NCBI RefSeq assembly: GCF_014844075.1
Contig: NZ_CP062165.1
Span: forward strand, 6,448,001-6,512,000
Source: Paenibacillus sp. JNUCC-31
Lineage (GTDB): Bacteria > Bacillota > Bacilli > Paenibacillales > Paenibacillaceae
Length of the DNA: 64,000 nucleotides
Direction of reading: 5' to 3'
Below are positions 34,400-43,339 of this stretch, in pieces. The notes beneath the pieces are model-generated. The model was not told where the DNA came from and did not search any database. It saw only the letters and a program-made list of their open reading frames with translations. Made by a program: the position numbers and the translations under genes. Every line of letters starts with the position of its first letter. Position 1 is the first letter of the stretch.

Positions 34400-36415
34400 A
34401 TGGCGATCGATAAAAAACAGGTTGAGGAAATTGTACGCGCGGTCGGCGGCAAAGAAAACATTGAAGCTGCAACGCATTGTGTGACACGCCTACGGTTTGC
34501 CTTGTACGACGAGAGCAAAGTGGATGCGCAAAGTCTGGATCAGAACGATCTGGTTAAAGGACAGTTCTCCTCCCAGGGACAATTCCAGGTGGTCATCGGA
34601 CCTGGACTTGTAGACAAAGTCTATGATGAGATGATTGAGATCACTGGAGGTGACCGCGCTTCCAAGGATGACGTAAAAGCAGTGGCTGGTAAAAAGCAAA
34701 ATCCAATCCAGCGAGCGATCAAGACACTCTCGGATATCTTTATCCCTATTCTGCCAGCCATCATCACGGCCGGTCTCTTGCTAGGTATTAATAACATCCT
34801 GACGGGTCCAGGCATATTCTTTGATGGAAAATCACTGGTGGATGTCTATCCGGCATGGAAGGACCTCGCATCCATTATCAATACGATTGCGAGTACCGCC
34901 TTTACCTTCCTGCCTGCGTTAATTGGTTGGGCTGCTGTAACCCGGTTCGGCGGCAGTCCGCTGCTCGGGATTGTGCTCGGTCTTATTCTGGTTCATCCAG
35001 ATCTGCTGAGTGCCTATGGTTACGCCAACGCAGTCAACGAAGGAACTGTGCCTACGTGGAATCTGTTCGGCTGGCATATTGAGAAGATCGGTTATCAGGG
35101 GCAAGTTTTGCCGGTACTGGTATCAGCCTATCTGCTCGCCAAGCTGGAGATTTTCCTGAACAAAAGGGTGCATGATTCGATCAAACTGCTGGTTGTTGCA
35201 CCTGTCACGTTATTGATTACCGGATTCCTGGCTTTTACGATCATTGGTCCGGTGACATTTGCCATTGCGAATGGAATTACATCCGGCTTGATCTATATCT
35301 ATGATTCATACGCTGCTCTGGGCGGTCTGATCTACGGTGGACTATACGCATTGCTTGTTATTACAGGAATGCATCATACGTTCCTGGCGGTAGACGTACA
35401 GCTGATTGGTAGTCAGGGCGGAACATTCCTGTGGCCGATGCTGGCACTGTCCAATATCGCTCAAGGTTCTGCCGCCCTTGCCATGATGCTCGTGCTGCGT
35501 GAGAAGAAGATGAGAGGACTTGCGGCAACTTCATCCGTCTCGGCCTTCCTCGGAGTAACGGAGCCGGCCATCTTCGGGGTGAATATCCGTTATCGTTATC
35601 CGTTTATCTTCGGTATGGTTGGTTCTGCCATCGGCGGTGTGCTACTGACCATGAACAATGTGCAGGCAACCTCCATCGGTGTAGGCGGGGTACCTGGGTT
35701 CCTGTCCATCTTCCCGAACAAATGGGGAGTGTTCTTCATCGGTATGGCGATTGTATTGATTGTACCTTTCGTGCTGACAGTTATTTTTGGTAAAGCAAAA
35801 TTGAAAAAAGAAGACCGAAGCGCAGATCGCACAGTTGTCACTGGAGGCCACTCGGCAGCAAACGAATCTGACGCAGACACTACTGCGGCAGCTGATGCAG
35901 ATCTGAATCAGCGCTCGCGCAGCGCAGCTCAGGTGGGAAATGACCCTATTAACACGCTGGAAGTATTGGCACCATTAACAGGTACAGCGGTTCCGCTGGA
36001 ACAGGTGCCTGATCCGGCGTTTGCAGAGAAGCAAATGGGAGAAGGGGTTGCCATTGAACCTTCGGGCAATCAGGTTATGGCCCCGTTTGATGCCCAAGTA
36101 GCCCATGTGATTAAGAGCAAACATGCTGTCATTCTTGAACACGCGAGTGGCTTGCAGATTCTGATTCATGTTGGAATCAATACGGTTTCACTCAAAGGCG
36201 AAGGCTTCAACATGTTTGTGGAAGCTGGAGATAAGGTAAGAGCCGGGCAAACGCTGCTTGAATTCGACCGCAAAGTCATTGAAGCTGCGGGATATCCGCT
36301 TATTACGCCAATTATCATTCCGGACGGTCAGGATATGGTTGATCGGGTAGAGGTCACGACAGGTGATGTTACATCCAATCAGAACGGTGTGCTTAAGGTT
36401 CATTTGAAAGGCTAG
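34400..36415 (+). CDS. treP: Trehalose PTS permease, fused EIIB-EIIC-EIIA
   Basis: This 671-residue transporter imports trehalose and phosphorylates it to trehalose-6-phosphate. The EIIB domain has its phospho-cysteine in THCVTRLRF (Cys27). EIIC spans roughly 100-470 with about ten helices and the conserved ITGMHHTFLAVD loop. A hydrophilic linker rich in Ala, Asp and Ser (about 475-525) joins a C-terminal EIIA-Glc-type domain with ILIHVGINTVSLKGEGF (phospho-His near 590). The fused EIIA means no separate IIA is needed; B. subtilis TreP lacks it, so this copy is longer. ATG 34400 is preferred over GTG 34385. It is the second gene of the tre operon and ends at a strong terminator. No treR gene is in the window. 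Confidence 0.93.
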   Translation: MAIDKKQVEEIVRAVGGKENIEAATHCVTRLRFALYDESKVDAQSLDQNDLVKGQFSSQGQFQVVIGPGLVDKVYDEMIEITGGDRASKDDVKAVAGKKQNPIQRAIKTLSDIFIPILPAIITAGLLLGINNILTGPGIFFDGKSLVDVYPAWKDLASIINTIASTAFTFLPALIGWAAVTRFGGSPLLGIVLGLILVHPDLLSAYGYANAVNEGTVPTWNLFGWHIEKIGYQGQVLPVLVSAYLLAKLEIFLNKRVHDSIKLLVVAPVTLLITGFLAFTIIGPVTFAIANGITSGLIYIYDSYAALGGLIYGGLYALLVITGMHHTFLAVDVQLIGSQGGTFLWPMLALSNIAQGSAALAMMLVLREKKMRGLAATSSVSAFLGVTEPAIFGVNIRYRYPFIFGMVGSAIGGVLLTMNNVQATSIGVGGVPGFLSIFPNKWGVFFIGMAIVLIVPFVLTVIFGKAKLKKEDRSADRTVVTGGHSAANESDADTTAAADADLNQRSRSAAQVGNDPINTLEVLAPLTGTAVPLEQVPDPAFAEKQMGEGVAIEPSGNQVMAPFDAQVAHVIKSKHAVILEHASGLQILIHVGINTVSLKGEGFNMFVEAGDKVRAGQTLLEFDRKVIEAAGYPLITPIIIPDGQDMVDRVEVTTGDVTSNQNGVLKVHLKG

Positions 36416-36439
36416 GTATAAAAGTAAAGGAATTCATGT

Positions 36440-36467
36440 GGGGCTGCGATCATCGCAGCTCCTTTTT
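36440..36467 (+). terminator. Terminator of the trehalose operon
   Basis: GGGGCTGCGA pairs with TCGCAGCTCC around TCA, followed by five T. Confidence 0.88.
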
Positions 36468-36691
36468 CATGCCGAAACCGGGATAAGCTGAAGGCATATC
36501 CCACTTGTAAGGGTGACTCTATATGCAGTTCGTTTTTTTCGTTAGTATCATGGTAAAATGTACAATAGAAGAATCTACAGAGGCTTATTTCACAGCAATC
36601 GGAAAGCAGCATCAGGTCCAGGCATGTTCGGCTGGAGATGTTCATATGGTTCAAAAGAGAGTTCCTAGTCGAAGGACGGAGGAGGAGAGCC

Positions 36692-37546
36692 ATGACTCGT
36701 GTTGCGGTGATGGTCATTCATGGTCTGGGTATGCAAAAGGAAGATTATGCCGATACGCTCATTTCTCGTTTGCATAAGGAATTCGATCAGGTTATGGTGT
36801 GGCCGGGAGCAGCCAAGCAGGTGCTGGATATCGAGCCGGTATATTGGGCTGACGTATTTGAGGAGCGCGAAGAGGCACTGTTTCAGCAGCTGGTCAGCTC
36901 TCAGGGATTAAATTATCAGGTGCTGCGACGTTTTGTTATCCATTATCTGGCGGACGCCGTGGCTTATCAGCCCGTGGAACATCAGGGCCATAACTACGAT
37001 GCAGTTCATCGTACACTGAACCGTGCGATGCATGCACTTGCACAACGGAACGGGCCGGAAGCTCCGCTCTGCATCATTGCTCACAGCCTTGGCGCGGTGA
37101 TTGCAAGTAATTTTTTCTATGATCTGCAATATCCGTCCAGTCGCATACCCTCCATCGTGGATGTTACGTCCGCCTTGGAACGGGGGGATACCTTAACGAA
37201 CTTTTATTCCTTTGGTACGACGTTGCCGCTGTGGAGCTTGCGTTATCACGACTTCAGTCGTCCGATTCAGGTCCCTTCGCCACTGGCAGGGCAGTATTTC
37301 CCTGGGCTGGAAGGGGAATGGGTTAACTTTTATGATCGGGATGATATTCTGGGTTACCCGCTGCGTCCCATTGATCCGGCATATGAGGCGGCGGTCAAGG
37401 AAGACATGGAAATTAACTCCGGTGGGTTGATCGGGAGCTGGAATCCGTTAAGCCATGGGGGTTATTTCTCGAATGGAACCATGAATCGGAGAATTGCACA
37501 GGGATTGGCTCGAACGTGGACGTGGGTGAATCGTGATTTATACTAA
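36692..37546 (+). CDS. Lipase-like alpha/beta hydrolase
   Basis: This 284-residue cytosolic protein has the lipase-type nucleophile elbow IAHSLGAVIASNFF (G-x-S-x-G variant H-S-L-G-A) preceded by the oxyanion strand VAVMVIHGLGMQ. Candidate acid and base residues are in NFYDRDDILGYPL (Asp) and NPLSHGGYF (His). There is no signal peptide and the substrate is unknown. ATG 36692 follows GGAGGAGGAG, while the longer reading from 36638 has no ribosome binding site. It is followed closely by a Cys-cluster protein gene, suggesting co-transcription. Confidence 0.8.
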   Translation: MTRVAVMVIHGLGMQKEDYADTLISRLHKEFDQVMVWPGAAKQVLDIEPVYWADVFEEREEALFQQLVSSQGLNYQVLRRFVIHYLADAVAYQPVEHQGHNYDAVHRTLNRAMHALAQRNGPEAPLCIIAHSLGAVIASNFFYDLQYPSSRIPSIVDVTSALERGDTLTNFYSFGTTLPLWSLRYHDFSRPIQVPSPLAGQYFPGLEGEWVNFYDRDDILGYPLRPIDPAYEAAVKEDMEINSGGLIGSWNPLSHGGYFSNGTMNRRIAQGLARTWTWVNRDLY

Positions 37547-37576
37547 ATGTTATATGTGGGGAGGAGGATTATCATT

Positions 37577-37840
37577 ATGGAATGCAGGACAGGCTGTGCC
37601 GCATGTTGTATCGCGATTTCCATCTCATCGCCCATACCAGGCATGCCTGAGGGAAAGCCCGCAGGTGTGCGCTGTGTACAGCTGACGGAAGACAATCGCT
37701 GCGGAATTTTTGGTCAGAAGGAGCGTCCGGCGGTATGCAGCGGATTGCAGGCTTCGGAGGAGATGTGCGGCAGTACGGACCAGGAGGCCTTTGAACGATT
37801 AAGCTGGCTGGAGCAGGAGACTGCACCAAGTTCAGCGTAA
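37577..37840 (+). CDS. YkgJ-family cysteine cluster protein
   Basis: This 87-residue protein begins [11 protein letters not shown] and has further cysteines in GVRCVQL, DNRCGIF and RPAVCSGL, then a final EEMCGS. This C-x3-C-x2-CC plus three spaced Cys pattern is the YkgJ zinc- or iron-chelating motif (CxxxCxxCC). The function is unknown, with metal binding implied. GAGGAGGA is 8 bases before ATG 37577. It lies 30 bases after the hydrolase gene, probably in the same transcript. Confidence 0.85.
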   Translation: MECRTGCAACCIAISISSPIPGMPEGKPAGVRCVQLTEDNRCGIFGQKERPAVCSGLQASEEMCGSTDQEAFERLSWLEQETAPSSA

Positions 37841-37913
37841 CAGATCGTGTTGGGTTAAAAGATAATTATACTGCATATGGAAGGTGATTGAAGTGAGAAA
37901 GGGGAGGTTGTGG

Positions 37914-38120
37914 ATGATGGGACTTGCCAAACGGTTTGTCACGGTGGTCGTGAATATGGTTGGGGAGTTATGGATGGGATTCTACAGGCGAAACTCGGAC
38001 TTCTACGATAAGCAGACAACAGGGTCAAAGGGCAAACTGGGGTATTTTTCATTTATTATAGCGGCTGCTGCTGTAACCGTAGGCATCGTAAGCTGGATGT
38101 ACAGTCGGATGTATTCATAA
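37914..38120 (+). CDS. Small hypothetical membrane protein (about 68 aa)
   Basis: The sequence is MMGLAKRFVTVVVNMVGELW, then a basic FYRRNSDFYDKQTTGSKG loop and one clear C-terminal helix (FSFIIAAAAVTVGIVSWMY). I do not recognise a family. ATG 37914 (or 37917) follows GGGGAGG at 6-9 bases; the GTG at 37884 is less well placed. A terminator follows directly. Confidence 0.6.
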   Translation: MMGLAKRFVTVVVNMVGELWMGFYRRNSDFYDKQTTGSKGKLGYFSFIIAAAAVTVGIVSWMYSRMYS

Positions 38121-38137
38121 TTCAAGCCAGAACATAG

Positions 38138-38180
38138 AAGAGAGTATCCGCAGTGTGAAAATCAGGCGGATACTCTCTTT
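38138..38180. terminator. Bidirectional-capable terminator between convergent genes
   Basis: AAGAGAGTATCCGC pairs with GCGGATACTCTCTT, followed by T. It lies between the small membrane protein gene and the minus-strand MFS gene. Confidence 0.82.
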
Positions 38181-38200
38181 GCTGAGTTCATCTACTTCAC

Positions 38201-39532
38201 TTATCTGTTCGCCACGAGAACACGGGCAGAAGGCTTCGGTTCTTTGAACATCATATAGTACATCAGAGATGATATCACGTAAAGGCTGCCTGTGATGCTG
38301 AAGGTGACTGCATAACCCCAATACGTGCCATAAGTGGTCACAAGGTAAGATTGTACAGGGCCCATGGTAGCCCATCCAATCATAAAGGCGGTCTGCATTA
38401 GTGAATTGGCGATTCCACGACGTTTGTCCGATACTCGGTCCACCAGAATGGCGGATTGAACCGGATTGGCTGCATTCATCAAGGCTTGCCTGAACAGGAA
38501 ACTCACCGAAGCGATGAGCAGCATATTCGTGAAGCCGGTTAACAGCAGGAAGGGCAGGGACATGACCTGGAAAATGACAACTGCCCGAACACTTCCCACC
38601 TTGGCCGCGAGTGTTGGTCCGATCAGCATCGATACAATGGTCATGATCTGACCCAATGAAATCAGCAGACTCATGGCGCTCAAGGATACCGAAAATCGGT
38701 TGGTAAAGTACAGATTCAGATAAGGGACAACCAGACCCGAACCAAATCCGATTAATAATTGGGTCACTACAAATTGACCGATCAATCGGGAATCTTTCTT
38801 TTGACTGTAGGTGTCGTTCTTTCTGCCTTGTTCCGGGGAGTGATTGACCCCCTGTTCGCCGTCTGTTGCTGATGCCGCAGATTTAGAAGCGGATGGCACC
38901 GGAGTATCAACTTGAGGTGCCTTCTTATCCTCGGACACAAACAACATCGGGATAAATGCGACAAGTGTAGCAGCGCCGCCCACGAACAATACGGTCTGCA
39001 GCCCTGTGACTTGGGCAAGGCCTGCTGTATGAAGCAGGTCTGCAAACACTCCGCCACCCAAGCTGCCAAGTACCTGAGAAGCAAGCACGAGGGAGGAGTA
39101 ATAGCTGAACATCTTTAGCCGGTGACTTTTCTTCACATTCTCAGCGAGGAACGGAATGGCCAGCACCTGAAATACACCAGCGAAAAGTCCTGAAAATACA
39201 GCGAACCAGATCAGTCCGCTGGCAGAATAATCGAAAGAACGGCCAATCAGGAAGATCCCACTGAACAACGCGCCGGTAATCAGCAGTCGCTTGCGACTGA
39301 AGAAATCACCGCAAAGTCCAATGGGAACAAACATAATCGCTGTCGCTAATGATTGAATACTTACAATCTGGCCGTTCATTGTATCATTATAGCCCAGACC
39401 CTGAATGTACAGATTGTACAAGACAGAGAACATGCCATTTCCGATCTGATACAAGATGCTTGCCAGAAAAAACAATTGAATATTGCGGGACCAGCCCCGA
39501 ATTTCAGCATGAATCTGTTGTAGAAGTCTCAA
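38201..39532 (-). CDS. Major facilitator superfamily transporter
   Basis: This 443-residue protein has twelve predicted helices in two six-helix halves joined by a hydrophilic loop of about 50 residues rich in Ser, Gln and Lys (residues ~200-255). The helix 2-3 loop reads GLCGDFFSRKRLLI, the MFS motif A (G-x3-D/G-R/K-x-G/S-R-R). The substrate is unknown, with drug or sugar export the usual guesses. The start is TTG 39532, with GGGGGA about 8 bases upstream. The upstream gene on the same strand encodes an O-methyltransferase (77-base gap), so they may be co-transcribed and the MFS protein might export a methylated product. Confidence 0.85.
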   Translation of the reverse strand: MRLLQQIHAEIRGWSRNIQLFFLASILYQIGNGMFSVLYNLYIQGLGYNDTMNGQIVSIQSLATAIMFVPIGLCGDFFSRKRLLITGALFSGIFLIGRSFDYSASGLIWFAVFSGLFAGVFQVLAIPFLAENVKKSHRLKMFSYYSSLVLASQVLGSLGGGVFADLLHTAGLAQVTGLQTVLFVGGAATLVAFIPMLFVSEDKKAPQVDTPVPSASKSAASATDGEQGVNHSPEQGRKNDTYSQKKDSRLIGQFVVTQLLIGFGSGLVVPYLNLYFTNRFSVSLSAMSLLISLGQIMTIVSMLIGPTLAAKVGSVRAVVIFQVMSLPFLLLTGFTNMLLIASVSFLFRQALMNAANPVQSAILVDRVSDKRRGIANSLMQTAFMIGWATMGPVQSYLVTTYGTYWGYAVTFSITGSLYVISSLMYYMMFKEPKPSARVLVANR

Positions 39533-39609
39533 GTGGTTTCCCCCAGTCTGCCTGTACAGTAATTTTAGTTTAACAGGAATGGGGGATTTGCGGAAGAATT
39601 GACCACTGT

Positions 39610-40311
39610 TTATTTTGTGGCGGGGGTTTCCAGCACTCGGGCAATCACGAATCCGTCGTAGCCTTTACTGCCTACAGTTTGCAGTGCCGTAGCTTCAAGG
39701 CGAGGATTGTCAGCAATTAATTTCAAGAAAGAGCGAACGCCTTGAACCCTGGAGTCTGTGCTTTCTTTATTTATAACTTCACCGTCCCTGACGATGTTGT
39801 CACCAATAATAAGACTTCCCGGACGAGCCAGACGAAGTGCCCATCTCAGATAATCAGGATTACTCGGTTTGTCTGCATCGATGAAGATAAAATCAAAGGG
39901 TTCCCTGTACTCTTTCTGAACGTCGGGAAGGGTGGTCAATGCAGGGCCAACTCGAAGATCAACCTTGTGAATTAGTCCTGCACGCGTAAGGTTGGTTCGT
40001 GCCATGTCTGCATGATGTGGTTCAGCCTCCAACGTGACGATATGTCCATGTTCGGGAAGGGCTCTAGCCATCCAGATTGTGCTGTATCCGCCAAGCGTAC
40101 CGATTTCCAGCACACGTGTTGCGCCCTGTATTTGAAGCAGGAGTTGCAGCAGTCTCCCTTGATTAGCTGCAACATCATGAGCAGGCAAACCGGCCTCGGC
40201 ATTGGTACGCAGAGTTTGCTCCAGCAGGGAGTCGGAGGGAATCAGCAGATCATTCAGGTAATCGTCAACTTGACTCCAGGTATGTTGGTTAGAAGCATTT
40301 ACACTTTTCAT
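39610..40311 (-). CDS. SAM-dependent O-methyltransferase (COMT-like)
   Basis: This 233-residue class I methyltransferase is of the catechol/caffeoyl-CoA O-methyltransferase type. The SAM site is in RVLEIGTLGGYSTIWMARAL, with the acidic strand end LEAEPHHADMA. Metal and catalytic positions are in FDFIFIDADKPSNPDYL and GDNIVRDG. Such enzymes methylate hydroxyl groups of aromatic acceptors. ATG 40311 is favoured because AAAGGAA lies 9 bases upstream. It is divergent from a LysR regulator across a 140-base AT-rich gap, the classical arrangement of a LysR target. Confidence 0.88.
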   Translation of the reverse strand: MKSVNASNQHTWSQVDDYLNDLLIPSDSLLEQTLRTNAEAGLPAHDVAANQGRLLQLLLQIQGATRVLEIGTLGGYSTIWMARALPEHGHIVTLEAEPHHADMARTNLTRAGLIHKVDLRVGPALTTLPDVQKEYREPFDFIFIDADKPSNPDYLRWALRLARPGSLIIGDNIVRDGEVINKESTDSRVQGVRSFLKLIADNPRLEATALQTVGSKGYDGFVIARVLETPATK

Positions 40312-40451
40312 AGTCACATGTTCCTTTCCAATTGCATGTATTGGATTTCATGCTTCAACTATAAGATGAACAAATATATAAATAAAATATATATTATGTA
40401 TGTTAATATAACTTTAGATTATGTATTTGTGATATGAAGGAGGCGTAACGG

Positions 40452-41348
40452 GTGAATTTGCACGGATTACGATTGTTTCATGCCATTGTGAGATATGGAG
40501 GAGTCACGCGTGCAGCAGAGGAACTCAACATTAGTCAGCCTGCGGTATCCTCCCAGGTGAAGAAATTTGAACGTGAACTGGGCATTCCATTATTCGCTGC
40601 GGAGGGCAGGAGACTGGTTTTAACGGATGCTGGGGTACAGTTAACGGGCTATGCGGAACGTTTGTTCATGCTGGAGCAGGATGTCGAGAACTTTGTGCAG
40701 GATTTTCGGGCGGGCAAAAAAGGACTGATTCGTCTTACTGCAACCTATTTGCCCTCGAATTTTTTGCTGCCTGGGTGGATTGCCCGTTTCAAGCAAATGC
40801 ATGAGGATGTGGAACTGGTCGTGAGCACAACCAACACCCGGATGGCTTTTGACCAGTTGCTGCGTTATGAGGCAGAGATCGCAGTTTATGGTGGAAGTGG
40901 AATAACACATCAGGGCGTCCATTGGGACGAATTGTTTGAAGATGAAATGTGGTTTGTGGTCCATCCCGATCATCCTTATGCGGGAAAGGAGATTGAGCTG
41001 CATGAGATGGTTGCGGAGCCCTTCATTATGCGCGAAGAAGGCAGCGCTACACGTGAGCGTCTGGTCTCTCTTTGCACAACCAATAACCTGGCTGCTCCCC
41101 GCATTGCACTTCAGTTCAATGGGCTGAATGAGACGATCAGTGCGGTGAAAGCAGGTTATGGGGCGAACTTTATTTCTTCTCTGGTCGTGAAGGAAGATGT
41201 ACAGCAAGGCAGGCTTGCACGAGTATTCGTTCGAGGTGTACAGCTGAAAAACACGGTTGCTGTATGTACACGAGCAGGGGAAGTATTGTCTCCTGCCGCA
41301 CAGCATCTGGTCGAACTTATCAGACAGGAAGCATCATTGATCAGATAA
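40452..41348 (+). CDS. LysR-family transcriptional regulator
   Basis: This 298-residue regulator has an N-terminal winged helix (NLHGLRLFHAIVRYGGVTRAAEELNISQPAVSSQVKKFE region, with GVTRAAEELNISQPAVS as the recognition helix) and a C-terminal type 2 periplasmic-binding effector domain (residues ~90-295). GTG 40452 is the start, after AAGGAGG about 10 bases upstream. It is divergent from the O-methyltransferase gene and is thus its probable regulator. The AT-rich gap contains many T-N11-A combinations, and I cannot pick a specific operator. The inducer is unknown. Confidence 0.92.
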   Translation: MNLHGLRLFHAIVRYGGVTRAAEELNISQPAVSSQVKKFERELGIPLFAAEGRRLVLTDAGVQLTGYAERLFMLEQDVENFVQDFRAGKKGLIRLTATYLPSNFLLPGWIARFKQMHEDVELVVSTTNTRMAFDQLLRYEAEIAVYGGSGITHQGVHWDELFEDEMWFVVHPDHPYAGKEIELHEMVAEPFIMREEGSATRERLVSLCTTNNLAAPRIALQFNGLNETISAVKAGYGANFISSLVVKEDVQQGRLARVFVRGVQLKNTVAVCTRAGEVLSPAAQHLVELIRQEASLIR

Positions 41349-41369
41349 TTTAGTTTAATTTTAATAGGA

Positions 41370-42098
41370 CTAGCTCCCCGTGTTGTTCGTCCCTTCTCTG
41401 GCTGCTCCCCAGGAGTATAATCGGGCGTACAGGGTTACTGCACCTATGATCAGGACAGGTATCCAGACTGCCATCATTGGCACATGATGGAACAGCAGTG
41501 CAGCTAGAATAACGCCGGTCAGATAGATCACAACAGCACCTGCACGGAGGTAGGCATCTGCTGACAGCTCTTTGGCCAGCGAGCGGATTTTGGCGTGACG
41601 CAGTCGCTGTAGGATGCTAACGGCATCCTCAACCACGGCCGCCAGATTATTAGTGAGCACGGTTGTTGATATGCCGGCAATACCTATTCTGCGTGCGGCT
41701 GTCGTCTGCATCCCCATGGCTGCGGCCAGCATGGCAATTAGCAAATAGGATAATTGTTCCGAATATGGACTGATCATGGCAATGGCAAAGAGCAGAAGCA
41801 ATATGCTTTCTACAGTGAACACGGTTGTGACCCGGGAAGACCAGCCATTTTTCGTTTGCACATGACCAATCATGTGTGCCGCGATCGCATTTCCGGCAAT
41901 AAAACCAATGAGGGCAAGGAGCGAACGCAGAACGACAAATTGCTGGGCACGGGCAACCGCAATTCCCAGCAACACAATATTGCCCGTCATATTGGCTGTA
42001 AGCACATGTCCGAGTCCAAGATATCCGATCACATCGACCATACCGGCAGACATACAGAGCAGCAGCATGGCATATTTTTGGAGGGTGTATTGGTTCAT
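41370..42098 (-). CDS. YoaK-type DUF1275 membrane protein
   Basis: This 242-residue integral membrane protein has about six helices. Family hallmarks are CMSAGMVDVIGYLGLGHVLTANMTGNIVLLG (shown by its parts GMVDVIGYL and ANMTGNIVLLG) and MGMQTTAARRIGIAGISTTVLTNN in the middle. DUF1275 proteins are common in bacteria without an established function. ATG 42098 has AAAGGAC about 8 bases upstream; the longer reading from 42116 is less likely. It converges on the LysR gene with only about 20 bases between stops. Confidence 0.88.
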   Translation of the reverse strand: MNQYTLQKYAMLLLCMSAGMVDVIGYLGLGHVLTANMTGNIVLLGIAVARAQQFVVLRSLLALIGFIAGNAIAAHMIGHVQTKNGWSSRVTTVFTVESILLLLFAIAMISPYSEQLSYLLIAMLAAAMGMQTTAARRIGIAGISTTVLTNNLAAVVEDAVSILQRLRHAKIRSLAKELSADAYLRAGAVVIYLTGVILAALLFHHVPMMAVWIPVLIIGAVTLYARLYSWGAAREGTNNTGS

Positions 42099-42163
42099 AA
42101 TGATCTGTCCTTTCAAAAAAAGTAACCCCTCAAGTATACAGCCATAACGCTAGTTCCTTCAAA

Positions 42164-42192
42164 ATGAAGTTCATGTGGAATATGAACTTCAT
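42164..42192. terminator. Perfect 11-bp inverted repeat between two minus-strand genes
   Basis: ATGAAGTTCAT and ATGAACTTCAT are exact inverses around a 7-base loop, followed on the minus strand by TTTTG. It may terminate the hydrolase transcript or bind a dimeric regulator of the DUF1275 gene. Confidence 0.55.
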
Positions 42193-42228
42193 TATAGTAG
42201 AACTTTGTTCAATTCACCCAAGTCTGAA

Positions 42229-43098
42229 CTAAGGTCCGGCGAGCCAGTCAAACATATTGTCCACTGCTGCCCTATGCATCCTCTCATGAAAACGATGATC
42301 CTGTCCTCCATAAGCGTGAAACGTTACGTTAGCGCCTCTGCGCTTCAACCAATGGTACATCCGGGTTCCATGACTGTAATCCACCTGCGTGTCAGACGTG
42401 CCGTGCATGATCAGCACCGGGCAGCGAAGTTTATGTGCACTCGACAGGGGGGAACGTGCAAGATAAGCTTCGGGAACTGCATGTGGGGAACCACCGAGCA
42501 CTCGTTTCAATGTGCGTCTCAGGTCAGTTCGTTCATGATAGGTGCGCTCCACATCGGCGACACCGCTCCAAAGCACGAGCTTATGCACTTGGTCCGGCCC
42601 CTCATTGTAGGTGGTTGCTGTATGTACGGCATTAATAGCTCCTCGGGAGAATCCCATTAGAGATATCCGTGTTGGATCGGCAAAAGGCCACCCTTGCACA
42701 AGCCGATAAGCGGCATGCACATCCTCGGCATCACTTCCTCCGTACTCGTCACGTCCTTCACCGCCCTCGTTGCCACGATAGGATGGAGCGAACACGATAT
42801 AACCCTTCTGGACAAATTGCTCAAGCCAAGCCGTATTTACCCCTCCATAGTTACCCAGTCCGCCTCGGCAATAGATCAGAACAGGCCATCGTCTATGACG
42901 ATCGCCCACTGTTTGTTTCGTTACAGCAGGATAACGGCTTGCGAGCAGTTGCAGCTGCATGCGTTCTGACAAGAAAGGCGAGTCAGGGAAAGAAGAGGAG
43001 GCATGAGAGCTATCATATGCCGGGAAGGTGGATAAGGAGCATCCGTCAGGGAGGCATAAATAGCCTTTTACCCGAAGCGAATCGGACGAATACGTCAC
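42229..43098 (-). CDS. Prolyl-oligopeptidase-like alpha/beta hydrolase
   Basis: This 289-residue serine hydrolase of the S9/dienelactone type shows the oxyanion RGGLGNYGGVN, the GNEGGEGRDEYGGSDAEDV segment typical of S9 esterases, the nucleophile elbow LMGFSRGAINAV (G-F-S-R-G), the Asp in HGTSDTQVDYSHG and the His in GGQDHRFHER. Without a beta-propeller it is an esterase or peptidase of small substrates. GTG 43098 is the first conventional start but has no good ribosome binding site. The family usually continues upstream of the Y-x-SD-x-LRVKGYL strand, and CTG 43110, about 9 bases after AGAGG, is possible. The upstream in-frame stop lies about 35 bases further. Confidence 0.8.
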   Translation of the reverse strand: MTYSSDSLRVKGYLCLPDGCSLSTFPAYDSSHASSSFPDSPFLSERMQLQLLASRYPAVTKQTVGDRHRRWPVLIYCRGGLGNYGGVNTAWLEQFVQKGYIVFAPSYRGNEGGEGRDEYGGSDAEDVHAAYRLVQGWPFADPTRISLMGFSRGAINAVHTATTYNEGPDQVHKLVLWSGVADVERTYHERTDLRRTLKRVLGGSPHAVPEAYLARSPLSSAHKLRCPVLIMHGTSDTQVDYSHGTRMYHWLKRRGANVTFHAYGGQDHRFHERMHRAAVDNMFDWLAGP

Positions 43099-43339
43099 TA
43101 GATAGAGCAGGGCTATCGACCTCTTTTCTCAGTGATGGCGTGGTAAACGACGGTGGTACTTCTTTAGGATGCGCGTAAAACAAGTTCCCATACTCTCCAG
43201 GCCGCAACGTCTGTTACGGGTGAGAAATTCGTTTATTGGCTCCATATGATTTATAATGGTTCAGAAGACATGTGGATTGCTCCGCAGTACTCTTTACTTA
43301 TAAAACAATTTTAGTGTGCACGAAGAAAGGAAGAAAACC

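Noticed and set aside
36523..36777. Plus-strand ORF (84 aa) before the lipase-like gene
   Set aside because: It runs through the strong ribosome binding site and start of the hydrolase in another frame; no motif.
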